Shown here piece after piece: positions 10,252-20,330 of a stretch of DNA of 64,000 nucleotides; position 1 is the first letter of the stretch, and each line of letters opens with the position of its first letter. The stretch comes from Odontesthes bonariensis (Eukaryota > Chordata > Actinopteri > Atheriniformes > Atherinopsidae). The notes below the pieces were generated by a model. It worked only from the letters and a program-made list of their open reading frames with translations, was not told the DNA's origin and did not search any database. The translations under genes were made by a program, and so were the position numbers. The stretch spans positions 24,843,536-24,907,535 of the forward strand of contig NC_134524.1 of NCBI RefSeq assembly GCF_027942865.1, given 5' to 3'.

Positions 10252-12010
10252 ATGGCGAGGATCTTATTGGGTGTCTTGTTTCTCTCGGGTAGAATCCTTT
10301 GTTAACCTTTGGCAGAGCATTCTCTTGTGTGATATTGTAATGTATGAGATGTTGACCTATTCTGAGATGTTGCTTTGTCGTGTTTTTCCTCTCAGAATGG
10401 CTCGTCCTCTGCAGCTGCGTCCTCCGTCAGTACCACTTTGTCAATCAACCTTTGACTTGGACTGAAGCTCAGACCTACTGCAGACAGACACACACAGACC
10501 TGGCCACCATTGAAAACTCTGAAGAACTGAAACAACTTATCAACACGGTTTCATCTGCTGGTCACTACTCTAACGTGTGGCTTGGTCTTTACAGTAAAAT
10601 CGACTGGAGGTGGTCTGATGGGTTCACAGGGAGTGGGGCTCAGTACAGGAACTGGTACACTTCTGTTAATGAGCCCAACTTTAAGTCAGCAAACCAGTTT
10701 TGTGTGGTAACGAAAGATTATGGAATGTGGATTGATTATGACTGCATGACATCCTACCCCTTCATTTGCTACAAAGGTAAGACTATCAAGCAAGATTTAT
10801 TTCATTAAGTTTAGAAAAGCCTATTTTTTTAAACAGAAAAAGAAGGTGATCTCAGCATATGTCCTATCACTTGCAGGAACACAGCTGGATCCTGTATTTA
10901 TTTTTGTAAATGAGAGAATGAACTGGACCAGTGCTCAGAGGTACTGCAGGGAGAACCACGTAGACCTGGCCACTGTGAGGAACTCCACAGAGAACCAGAT
11001 AGTCAGCAGCGTGTTACCAAGTGCAGCATCGACATGGATTGGTCTATTTAGAGATCCAAATTTTTATTGGTCTGATAGGAGCAGGTTCCTATTCAGCGAG
11101 TGGGACGATGCTCTAAACCTTATCCAGTCAATGACAGTCATATGTGGTGTTACATCAGTGGATAAATCAGGAAGATGGAGATTTTTATCCTGCGAATCAC
11201 GATTACCATTTGTCTGTTACAGCCTCGCACCTGGTGAGTGTTTTATCAAATCAAATCAAATTTATTTGTTTAGCACATTTCATGTACAAACAATTCAAAG
11301 TGCTTTACATAAAATAAAAGCATTGCAGCAGGGAGTGGAAGAAGCATTAACAATACATAAAATAATATAAAGAGAAACAAATAAAATCTTTTAAATGAAT
11401 TTAAAAACAAGCAACAGTAAAGATAAGTTAAAAGATATCGTGCAAATTTCATGCATAGACACATGAGAAAAGAAATGTTTTTAACCTGGATTTAAAAATG
11501 TCTCCATTTGGTGAAAGTTTAATCTCCACTGGCAGTTTGTTCCACTTGTTGGCAGCATAACAGCTAAATGCTGCTTCTCCATGTTTTACTGTCCTTCAGT
11601 GGAAGATAGAATACTGCAGTCTATTAAAATAACTAATGTTAAACTTCCTCAAACATGTATAGATTGTTCATGAATTTACTTTTCTGAATGCAATGAAATG
11701 GAATGTCTGGTAATGTCTCTCCTTTATTCGGTACCAGTGACCAGGCAGGTAGTGAAGCTCAGATTGGAGGTGGAGGACTCTGTGGATCTGGAAGACAGTG
11801 CTGTGAAAGCAGAGCTCCTGAAGAAGGTAAATTAGGATTTACGCACCTTACCTTTGTTGAAATGTTTCCAAATAACTGTCATTTGTGTCCCCCCCCCAGT
11901 TCCAGGAAAGACTGAAGGAGAGCGGAGTGAATGGAGTCACCCTGAAGTGGAGAGAGCAGTTTGATGGAAAAGTCTTCCGCAAGGAGAGAAAAAGACAGAC
12001 CGAGCTCTGA
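10252..12010 (+). CDS. Two-CTLD C-type lectin, copy 1 (5 exons)
   Basis: Exons: 10252-10288, 10396-10776, 10877-11233, 11738-11826, 11900-12010; phases agree and the protein is 324 aa. Residues 1-21 form a hydrophobic leader (MARILLGVLFLSGEWLVLC). CTLD1 (about 22-140) has YC, WLGL, EPN at 106-108, FC, WIDYDC at 125-130 and the last FIC; EPN is the mannose-type calcium-site motif. CTLD2 (about 142-259) keeps YC, WIGL and its cysteines but has no EPN/QPD and WRF in place of WND, so calcium-dependent sugar binding is probably lost. A charged 65-aa tail (KLRLEVEDSVDLEDSAV..., LKWREQFDGKVFRKE) is the ending seen in fish mannose-receptor-like soluble lectins. No TM segment, so probably secreted. 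The start is the first ATG before the leader. The ortholog is not known to me. Confidence 0.92.
10289..10395 (+). other. Lectin intron 1, invariant between copies
   Basis: 107 bp, GT...CTCAG. It is identical to the copy-2 intron at 38134-38240, in contrast to the neighbouring CTLD exon, where 11 of 381 bases differ. Confidence 0.85.
11243..11640 (-). mobile_element. L2-type LINE 3' fragment in lectin intron 3
   Basis: Starts 10 bp after the exon-3 donor with a (TCAAA)n tail and 'tttatttgtttagcacatttcatgtac'. It lies antisense to the lectin gene. The same 3' sequence occurs at 39090-39485 and, with more coding sequence, at 44390-44925. It does not disturb the splice sites. Confidence 0.75.
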
Positions 12011-12340
12011 AATCTGAAGCCAACTTTACTTTGCTTTAGCAATGCTTGCGGTGTTTAGTTAATACATTGCGGTTCAGTCTACATCAAAGCTTCTGTGATA
12101 ATGTTATCTATGAGAGGACACTTTGCTCTACTGAGGCACATCTCTGATTTGTATAGCAGGAATATTCGTCCTGAATCTGTTGTTTCACAGCTCTTTCCTT
12201 TAGCATTTTGAACTAATTTAGTTCAAAAGACAACTCCTGGACTGTTGCACACACACTTGTGTGTTGGTTGTTCTTTATATAGGATCATAGCAGTGTCAAA
12301 TTTGCATGTAATTGATGGTATAAGTACTTTTTATTGGAGG

Positions 12341-12346
12341 AATAAA
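12341..12346 (+). terminator. Polyadenylation signal of lectin copy 1
   Basis: AATAAA 331 nt after the stop codon, followed within 20-30 nt by a GT-rich stretch (tgtgttttgctgttttt). The same arrangement follows the second lectin. Confidence 0.7.
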
Positions 12347-12349
12347 AGG

Positions 12350-14064
12350 GCCCTTCTGTGTTTTGCTGTTTTTCATTTTCAACTCCTTTCCCTCTTAACT
12401 CTGGTGGTGGCCTGTGTGTGAAATGCTGGGAGGGGGGGGGGGGCAGATAAAGAAAGATGATTGACTGCTTGGCGTTTAGCTACTCTCAAAAGTTACCAGC
12501 GTGAGAGGCAGACTTGTTCATGTGATCGGAACACCATTTCAGTGCTCTTGCCAAGGCCGCCATTTGCCTTCTCCCTTACCTCCTGGAGCGATGAAGACCT
12601 CGCTGAGACTTGTATAGAAGAGAAAAAAAGTTAATCAATTATATTAAGAAAATATTTAATAAAAATGGAGCAATAAAAGTATTTTGATTGATCAAGTCTG
12701 AGGGATTTGGAAATACTGCAATGCAAAAAATAAACACACTTGCTTTCGTGAGGTTGTGAACGCACATCAAACTTAGATAGAAATATGAGAGGCCACACTG
12801 GAAAGCTGATTCCCAAAGAAATGACGTGGCTGATTTGAGAATTGTTTTTTGGGAGCTGGTGTTGGAGAGAGTGGGATTGTTGGAACGAGAAACACTGTGT
12901 CGACGGAGATGGCTAAAAATGAGTGCAGACGGAAAGAAAAGACTGTTCTGAGCCAAGACAATTGATGTAATTAACTCATCCATTCGCTTTATCTGCATCC
13001 ATTTTAGACATGGAATTCAAACGACAACAGTTTGGAAGTTGGAACTTGATAACAGTTTGAAAAAGGAAGTTGAGGAAAACAATTATTAAATCTTAGAAAT
13101 ATGTTTGTTTTGTGTATGTATATGTATCGTGTACATCTCACAAAAGATCCTTCACCAATTGTTAATAAATCCACCTTAACTGATCTTTCATGTTGACCTC
13201 ATTTCATCTGTTCGTGAAATATGTGTTTGGAAAAGCTCCACCCAATATAGTCTATATTTCAACTCCTAACAACCGTGTTATTTGTTTGGTAAATTAAAAA
13301 AATTAATTTGACATTTGAATTAGGCCATACATATGGAACATGGTTTCATTGTGGGAGGAGGTGGTGGCACAGGTCACATTTGCTTGCCAGCAGCTTCATC
13401 CATTCATTTTTAATAACTTCAACTGGTCTCTGTGCAGTCTGTTTGCTCCTGCCAGCACCAGATAAAGCATCTTGTTCTGTTGGCTCAAGGGGACACTCGA
13501 CACTGCATTGGCTAATGACCCTATTTAGTGGTTCAAAGTTGCATGGCGTTAAAATGCAACCTGTTCCCTGTGGATCCGAGTCGTATATCTCAGCTGCAGA
13601 GTACATGGGCACTCTTTATATAGCACCATAGGCATTGTTTTTTTTTTTTTTTCTCGATTCTGTTGATATCTGTAGTTATATTTCTGGTGCTTTAATCATT
13701 TCTTCTACAAAGAGAACCCTTGTGAAAAAACATGAACTACAGTGCATAGGCCTTTGGTTTTGTTTTCATATCATCGTAATTAACTTTTGGATGAATTTTG
13801 AACGAGTATTAGGTATTCTTTACGTCTTAAAAATTGTGCTTGATCTGGATGACCGTCCAGCACCAAGTGAAACTTTTCCTTCCAATATTTTCTACCGTGT
13901 GGACCTTTAAAGTTTAAATTAATAATACAATTTTATTTTTCTTCTCTAAAACACGTCACAATATTTAAAAAAAAAGTATGTCTGATCTTACGAAAGGCCA
14001 TCAGACAAACTCCATGTTGTTTACTGAGAGGGTTCATCTGTGTTGCCTGCCTATGCTGAGTGAG
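12350..14064. other. Intergenic, duplicated, no gene recognised
   Basis: Shared with 40220-41890. A C/G homopolymer lies near 12430. A 107-aa plus ORF (13308-13631) and its 88-aa antisense ORF (13346-13612) stay open in both copies, but the copies are so alike that this is no sign of coding. A T-run lies at 13638-13652. Confidence 0.6.
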
Positions 14065-14225
14065 ACCTCATCAATCAATCAATCTTTATTTATATAGCGC
14101 ATTTCATACCACAGGCAACTCAATGTTGCCTGACAGCTGAGTTGCTGTCAAGCTACATAAAAACCCACCCCTGTCTATTCATGGTAATCTCTGAAGATTT
14201 CAATCTAACTACAACACATCTCATC

Positions 14226-15050
14226 TACACTATATTGCCAAAAGTATTCGCTCATCTGCTTTTACACGTATATGAACTTAAAGGATAAGACCGTTTTTTT
14301 GACATTGGGCCCTTGATTTCACATTATAACATGATGTTCTACTCACCCCTGCTTGTTGTTGGTCATTTGGAGCTGTTCCGAAGATATTCAAGAGGCGTCT
14401 GGCTGCTCTCTTGAGATATTCGGCCATGAAACGGTTTCCTATGGGCAAGCTTATACAGGCACAAACTATGCTGTTTATAATTTATTAATTACTGTACACT
14501 AGCACTGATAACGTGGAGGTGCGTCGCTTACTTAAAAAAAATCCGGGTTACTAATTTTGAATTTTAGCCGAATGAATAAATAGGCAGCAGGTCTGTGGGC
14601 TGTCTGTGGCAGTAGCACAACGATGACATCAGTAACACCCACTTTACGACAAAAATTCAAAATTACAGTAACCCGGATTTTTTTAAGTAAGCGACGCACC
14701 GCCACGTTATCAGTGCTAGTGTAGAGTAATTAATAAATTATAAACAGTATAGTTTGCGCCTGTATAACGTTGCCCAAAGGAAACCGTTTCATGGCCGAAT
14801 ATCTCAAGAGAGCAGCCAGACGCCTCTCGAATATCTTCGGAACAGCTCCAAATGACCAACAACAAGCAGGGGTGAGTAGAACATCATGTTATAATGTGAA
14901 ATCAAGGGCCCAATGTCAAAAAAACGGTTTTATCCTTTAAGTGACATCCCGTTCTTAATCCTTAGGGTTTAATATGACGAATGTCAACTTTTCTGGGCAA
15001 ACTTTCCACAAGGTTTAGGAGTGTGTTTATGGGAATTTTTGACTAAGGTG
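14226..15050 (-). mobile_element. Tc1-like 3' remnant split by a MITE
   Basis: The text 'actatattgccaaaagtatt' and, after the MITE, 'agtgacatcccgttcttaat' plus 'tttccacaaggtttaggag' is the well-known 3' end of a fish Tc1-like element read in reverse. The copy-2 equivalent at 42020-42362 is uninterrupted and longer. Only non-coding and terminal transposase sequence remains. Confidence 0.7.
14282..14936. mobile_element. TTAA-target fold-back element with about 280-bp arms
   Basis: 655 bp flanked by TTAA (14278-14281 and 14937-14940); copy 2 has the single-TTAA empty site near 42080. Ends AGGATAAGACCG / CGGTTTTATCCT begin inverted repeats of roughly 280 bp (ATTGGGCCCTTGATTTCACA pairs with TGTGAAATCAAGGGCCCAAT). 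Each arm contains an ATG frame starting MAEYLKRAARRLSNIFG followed by a possible GTGAGT donor. Kolobok- or piggyBac-like by target site. Confidence 0.85.
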
Positions 15051-15246
15051 AAGTCAGTTTTAAGTTGGATATTCGACAGACATTCGCGAGCCACTCCAAC
15101 ATTTCAAGTGCACCCGTATTGCAGACTTTACAGTAAATATACGGAGAGGACGACTGCAGTGTGTTCCAACTTCCTGTTTTCAAAATAAAAATGTGGGACA
15201 TTTAAAGCAGAGATAAGGTACTGTGTTTAAGGTTATTGAAAATTAT

Positions 15247-15580
15247 GAACAGATGTAAAAACAAAAGGTGTAGGGCTATCTCATGCATGATCCTACTCTG
15301 ATTTGGAGTCAATTGATCACATGACCTGGAACCTATTGAGCAAAAATGTTAATATTTACATATAAATATTAATAAAAATATGAACAGATCAAAAATATAA
15401 AAATAAAAGGTGTATCTCATGCAGCCAATGTAGTTACATGATCCCAAACTGATTTGGAGTCAATTGATCACATGACCTGGAAGCTATTGAGCAAAAATGC
15501 TAATATTTACATATAAATATTCATAAAAAAATTTGAACATAACTAAATTGTAAAAGTAAAAGGTGTATCTCATGCAGCCA
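15247..15580. repeat. Tandem repeat, units of about 135 and 152 bp
   Basis: Two and a half diverged direct units, beginning at the GAAC of 15247, 15382 and 15534. Each contains 'gatttggagtcaattgatca', 'catgacctgga' and 'aatatttacatataaatatt'. The last partial unit runs into a GC-richer stretch at 15580-15740 of unknown nature. Confidence 0.75.
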
Positions 15581-15849
15581 GATGGTCCGGTGGTAGCACT
15601 ACCTCGTCGGATGAATCTGCTGATGACCGGTGTCACTCCGGGAAACACAGCTGCTGTTGACCTCTTCCATGCGGCTCGGCTGGCTCGGAAACCCGGCGTT
15701 GGCTCCAGCGTTGGTTCTGCCTCCGTGCGGCTTCTAATCGAAGCGATTTTTTTTTTTTTGACTTAAATATAGTGACTTGTTCTTCTCAAAAAATAAAACA
15801 ACAAAACAAACCTAAGCAGCCCCTCAAGTGGCTGCTTAGGTTTGCCGAA

Positions 15850-15851
<2 letters not shown>

Positions 15852-15905
<54 letters not shown>
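15852..15905. repeat. (CA)n microsatellite
   Basis: About 27 uninterrupted CA units. A small hairpin (AACCTAAGCAGCC and its complement) lies just before it at about 15806-15844. Confidence 0.97.
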
Positions 15906-15908
<3 letters not shown>

Positions 15909-15909
15909 T

Positions 15910-16900
15910 ATTAACTATAACTTGAGTGCAAAATCAAACCAAAAGGCTCACATGTTTGCCACAACGCAATAACCAAACAACAGCGGCGGAGGCGGTCAAA
16001 AACTGCGCACTTCCCCAGTCAGCGGCACACCTGCCGACTAATTACCTGAAGCTCTATTTAACACTTCATGCACCCCACAGTACAGAGCGCCGCCTACTGT
16101 GGCCTTCAGGTACTACAATAAACACAAATGCACACATGAACAAATGGCTCTAACAGTAGTATTAGGATCAAGCAAATATAATTAGGGGGTCGGAGTCACC
16201 CTAAAGGGGTCTTTAGGCGTAATGGGGAGCAAAAGATTTTTTTCTTTACTTGTTTTTCCTACATTCAAGCACCCTCAGATGCCTCCTAGACGGTGAAAGT
16301 TGAAACTTCTTATGTAGCAGAAACACTGAAGAACAGAGTAATTCTAATAACCAGTCTGATAGCGCTCTCAGAGCATCTGTTCCACAGAATGATCCAACCA
16401 ACTTGGAGCAGACACTGATGGCCCAAGAGCAAAACTGACCCACGATGTTTTTTTCTGTGACAGATGCCAATTTTTATAAAAATAAATAAATCACGTTTTA
16501 GGGAGAGAAAAAACGTCAGGCTCATAAAAATAAAATAAAAGGTGGTTGTTTATGTAATACCCATTTTAGCCACTAGAGGGTGATGTGCACCTCTGTCAGT
16601 GACAGACACATGAATGAATACGCATCCATTCAGGCCATGACAGATTTATCTCAGACCTCATGTCAGCCTGCTGGTGGCTCTCTAACTTCCAGTTTGTTTT
16701 TCACCATTCACCAACAATGACCATAGACACAACATCAAATGTGTTTAAAACCAACTCTGACAAGTAAGTCATTGAAAATACTTTATTTAATTCACTTTTT
16801 GGCATTTGGAGCACTGGAGCGCTGTGGTGAAATTTGCCTGACCCAAATTTGCAACTCCCCCCCCCCCAAAAAAAAAAACAATGTACAAAATAAGAAATAA
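15910..16900. other. No gene recognised
   Basis: Short ORFs only, with no domain I recognise. A C9/A9 run lies at about 16858-16878. The end of the stretch is AT-rich and leads into a LINE tail. Confidence 0.5.
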
Positions 16901-16924
16901 GCATAGAATAAAATAATATATCAA

Positions 16925-17560
16925 ATTAAATTAAATTAAATGTCAGGTGAGCTGGATTATTGTACATGAAGTGAGGTGAGGTGAGTTTAATGGCCACTGG
17001 CAGGAATGATTTCCTGTGGCCCTCTGTGGTACAGTGTGGTGTAATACTTCTATTACTAAAGGTGCTTCTTTGGCTGGCCAGCACATCATGGAGAGGATTA
17101 GAGGAGTTGCCTGGTATGGATCTTATTCTGGACAACATCCTTCTCTCTGACACTACAGTCAGAGAGCCCAGTTCCGCTCCCACAACGTGGCTGGCTTTGC
17201 AGATGAGCTTATTAAGTCTGTTGGCGTCCTTCACCCTGAGTCTGCTGCCCCTGCACACAGCAGCATAGAGGATGGCACTGGCCACCACAGACTCATAAAA
17301 CATCCGCAGCATTGTCCGGCAGATGTTGAAGGACCTCAGAAAATAGAGACGGCTCTGGCCCTTCCTGTAGAGGGCGTCAGTATTTTTAGTCCAGTCCAGT
17401 TTGTTTTCCAAGTACACCCCTAGGTACTTATATTCCTCCACCGGGTCCACCGGTGTTGACCCCTGGGTCACTGGAGCCCTGGTCCTCCTCAGGTCCACCA
17501 GCAGTTCCTTAGTCTTTGCCAAGTCCACCACACTTGTTGAGTTGATGCTAAGGCTCATGA
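16925..17560 (-). pseudogene. Non-LTR reverse-transcriptase C-terminal fragment
   Basis: Minus strand reads AKTKELLVDLRRTRAPVTQG, then EEYKYLGVYLENKLDWTKNT, YRKGQSRLYFLRS, FYESVVASAILYAAVC and ERRMLSRIRS. This is the post-catalytic part of a fish LINE reverse transcriptase. It ends in a (TTTAA)n-like tail (plus-strand aattaaattaaatt) and is truncated at its 5' end. Clade not assigned. Confidence 0.8.
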
Positions 17561-17599
17561 TTAACAACAGGATATAAATAAAATGCATCATTTAATATG

Positions 17600-19423
17600 G
17601 GAAGAAAGATACAACCATACCAAACTATACATCAATACATACATGCATACAAACTTATAAAAAAATTCACTTGTGCAACTCAACATTCTATCACATACAT
17701 TTAAAAAAATGCCATAAAGAAAACATCAAACACCAAAGACATCAGCTTTCCATCTCTTATTGTTTCTGTCATGAAGTCTGATCAGTCCAGACTGTGTTGC
17801 TGTTACTGCTCTGTCAGGACTCTGCTTTGCAAAGCAGTAAAGACCACATCAAGTTCTCTGCAGGGAACACTGAGTGTGAGCAGCAGTTAGAAAAAGGAGC
17901 TGTCATCAGGTCCTCTCCACTGAGCATTCAGCATGGTATGTTGTGATTGTCCTTTCACGTCAGTGAGTATTGGCTATCTTTAGGTTGGAGGTTTGTTTAT
18001 GGGTGTCTGCAAGCCCAACCATGAGAGCCATTTCTCATGTTATCAGCAGTGCTTCCCCTTGTTTTGTAGATGAGTGACTTCTTTATGGACCTGAAACGAA
18101 ATCACAACATGACACTTATTGCATGCATTAGATGATAAAGAGGATGTGTTCCCGCGCAGCTTCTGTCATTCTCTGGTGTTTGGGCTATAACATCCTGCTT
18201 TCTCACGTCTGTTTTTCCCATGATGTGAAACTCACTTCACTCTTAATTCTGTCATCGCAGCTCAGGTCCAACGGTCCTCTTGCCCGCTTACCCGTTGAGC
18301 TAAGTTCGATCCAAGTTCGATCCGCATTGTCAAAAACGTTCCTGTGTTCTGTCATTCTCCCACCGGGCTGACTTTTGTGCAACAAAGGTCTCTGGCACCT
18401 CCTAACTCCACTCCTCCTATTCCCCCTCCTCGGGCCATGTCACCCAAATCCACTGAGATAATGAAGTCTAATCGCCCAATAAATCCATCCCTTCAGTGGA
18501 TCTCTCTTTATTGGAATGTCAGATGTAACGGTGTGTAAATCTTCATTCTAAAACTGTTTAATACATATCTTTCTGCAAGGGGAAAGTAAATATGATTCAG
18601 GGGTTTGGTGTGACTCAGTTTGATGAGATCCACTCTGATTTCTTTAACACGGGTATTCCTTTTCTATTGTAAAGGACTGCAAGTCATTCATTTTTCTCTC
18701 ATTTTGGCATAGTTTTACTACCTTCAGATGGTTTTTGTCTGATAAGTACTTTTGGTAATTCAGAGCACAGGAAAAAATGCATTTGATAGTTGTTTCACCA
18801 GATATTTCCTTTGATAAAAGTAGCCAACCGCACTGTAAACATAGTAAATCTTTAGCAACCAACTGGATGGCGGATGCTATAAATACCTTAGTCTTAATGT
18901 TGTTGCTGCTGGCTGTGTTAGTGTTCAGGGATTCACCATAACGGCCGCACCAGGTAAGCTCAAAAGGCTTTGCCACGTGTACGTTCTGCTTTCCCCACTA
19001 GATCTAAGCCAGACATTCAGCAGGCCGGCTGACACGGTGTTAAGTCTTTGACTCTGTGTAGGATCTGTATCAAATGGATCTTAATGGTAATATCGGGCCC
19101 TTGTTGGTTTCTGGCACATTTTATTCAATTCAAGGTTCCTATATAGTTTTTAAGAATCTTTTTAATGTTAAAATTCAGTCCAGATTTGAACTGGTTCATC
19201 TTTACACGGTACAATCAGACGCCATCTGACATTGCACTGTAGGCTACATCATTTGAAACTATAAATTTTGTTTATGTTCATATTAAGTGCTGTCTTTATG
19301 GAAAATAGATATTTTAAAAATACAGAATAAGCTTAAAAGTTATCCTTTTTATAGCAGGGCTAATTAGGACCTTAAGTAAAGCAGGTGAACAATCATGTTG
19401 TGATTTTTTTAATGGATTAGTAC
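17600..19423. other. No gene recognised
   Basis: Small ORFs (for example minus 18644-18976 and plus 18132-18371) match nothing I know and lack codon-level support. An ATG followed by GTATGT near 17935 could imitate a first exon but has no hydrophobic leader. This is the region where later 3' exons or the 3' UTR of the minus-strand receptor could lie. Confidence 0.4.
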
Positions 19424-20287
19424 AAGGGCTGGGCAACGATTGAAATTTTTTAATCTAATTAATCACATGATTTCCCTGATTAATCACGATTAATCGCATT
19501 TGTACGCAAAATCCAAAAATTAATTCAAAAGTAGTGTATAGCTTTTAGCATTTAGTTTTATTTTAAATGTGCTGCCATGTGAATGAAAGTGCCATAACAT
19601 TTGTTGTGCAAACACACTTTTAACATCAGCATCTTTCTGTAGTTTTTATGTAGAAGCCTCGCTCCACTGTCTGTTTCCTTGAATGACTTGCTGCTATCAG
19701 TTGTGTGTTTTGCCTTTAAGTGATATTTTAGACTGGAACTACTACGCTGAGAAGACAATTCAACTTGGCAGTGTTTACAGATGACTTTGGTTCTGTCAAC
19801 TCCGCCGTCTGGAAGAACTTTAAAATAAAAATGGCCGAGTAAAAGTTCCGTACCCTTCTCCATGTTTGGTGGATCCGCCAATTACTTTCTTTTCCGGTTC
19901 CGCAGCAGACAGCAACAGACTTTTACAAAATAAAAGCCTGTGAGCAACAGACTTTTATTATAATAAAATGAATAATAAAACAGGGATGGTCCGTGGGGAT
20001 CATCAGTGGGTTGAGCAGGCGCCCCATGTACAGAGGCTATAGTCCTCGCTGCAGCTGGCCCCGGTTCGAGTCCCGCATCGGACAGTCCTGTGTTGCATGT
20101 TGTTCCCCCTCTCTCTGCTCCCTGCTTCCTGTCTCTCTGAACTTTCCTATCCATTAAAGGCACAAAAGCCCCCCCCCCAAAAATAAAATAAAATAAAAAA
20201 ACTGCGTTAATGCCCGATAAAATATTTATCGGTGTTAAATAATTAACGAGTTAACGCAATAATAACGAGTTAACTCGCCCAGCCCTA
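19424..20287 (-). mobile_element. hAT element with BED-finger fragment
   Basis: Exact 8-bp target duplication ATTAGTAC (19416-19423, 20288-20295); ends AAGGGCTGGGC / GCCCAGCCCTA. The minus ORF at 19558-19881 contains a BED-type zinc finger: VICKHCQVEL, SSSSLKYHLKAKH, that is Cx2C...Hx4H. The catalytic hAT domain is missing. A tRNA-derived SINE sits inside at about 19983-20180. It landed about 35 bp past the stop codon of the FcRL gene. Confidence 0.9.
19983..20180 (+). mobile_element. tRNA-derived SINE
   Basis: Carries an A-box-like start (GGGTTGAGCAGGCGCCCCAT), a B box GGTTCGAGTCC and the common fish SINE body with 'attaaaggcacaaaagcccc' at its 3' end. Surrounding bases continue the hAT element, so it is a nested insertion. 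It is not a functional tRNA gene. Confidence 0.8.
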
Positions 20288-20330
20288 ATTAGTACATAAA
20301 AAGGCTGAAGAGAAGAAGATAAAGCTCCTG

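Larger units (their letters stand above)
430..15050 (+). repeat. Segmental duplication, copy 1
   Basis: This block aligns by eye, in the same orientation, with 31158-42190: the sequence after 'gtcaataaagtgg', the FcRL-type first exon, the dead lectin exons, the L2 end, the complete lectin gene, its downstream DNA and the Tc1 scrap all recur. Copy 1 is longer because it gained elements at 834-1046, 2238-2838, 3336-7171 and 14282-14936 that copy 2 lacks. Similarity fades inside a Tc1-like remnant near 15050. Over the lectin introns the copies are nearly identical, so the event is recent relative to most mobile elements here. Boundaries are approximate. Confidence 0.9.

Noticed and set aside
12639..12998. 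119-aa minus ORF downstream of lectin copy 1
   Set aside because: The copy-2 counterpart is altered by small indels, and the protein is low-complexity with no known motif.
13308..13631. 107-aa plus ORF (and 88-aa antisense ORF) open in both segmental duplicates
   Set aside because: The duplicates are nearly identical here, so openness is not independent evidence. There is no recognisable domain, leader or splice context.
17900..17960. ATG followed by GTATGT near 17935 as a first exon
   Set aside because: It encodes no leader and no exon with matching phase is visible nearby.
18644..18976. 110-aa minus ORF
   Set aside because: No recognisable family, no leader, and no flanking exons. I could not support it as the last exon of the receptor.
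19983..20180. Possible tRNA gene
   Set aside because: The B box is present but the body and 3' end are those of a SINE nested in a hAT element.
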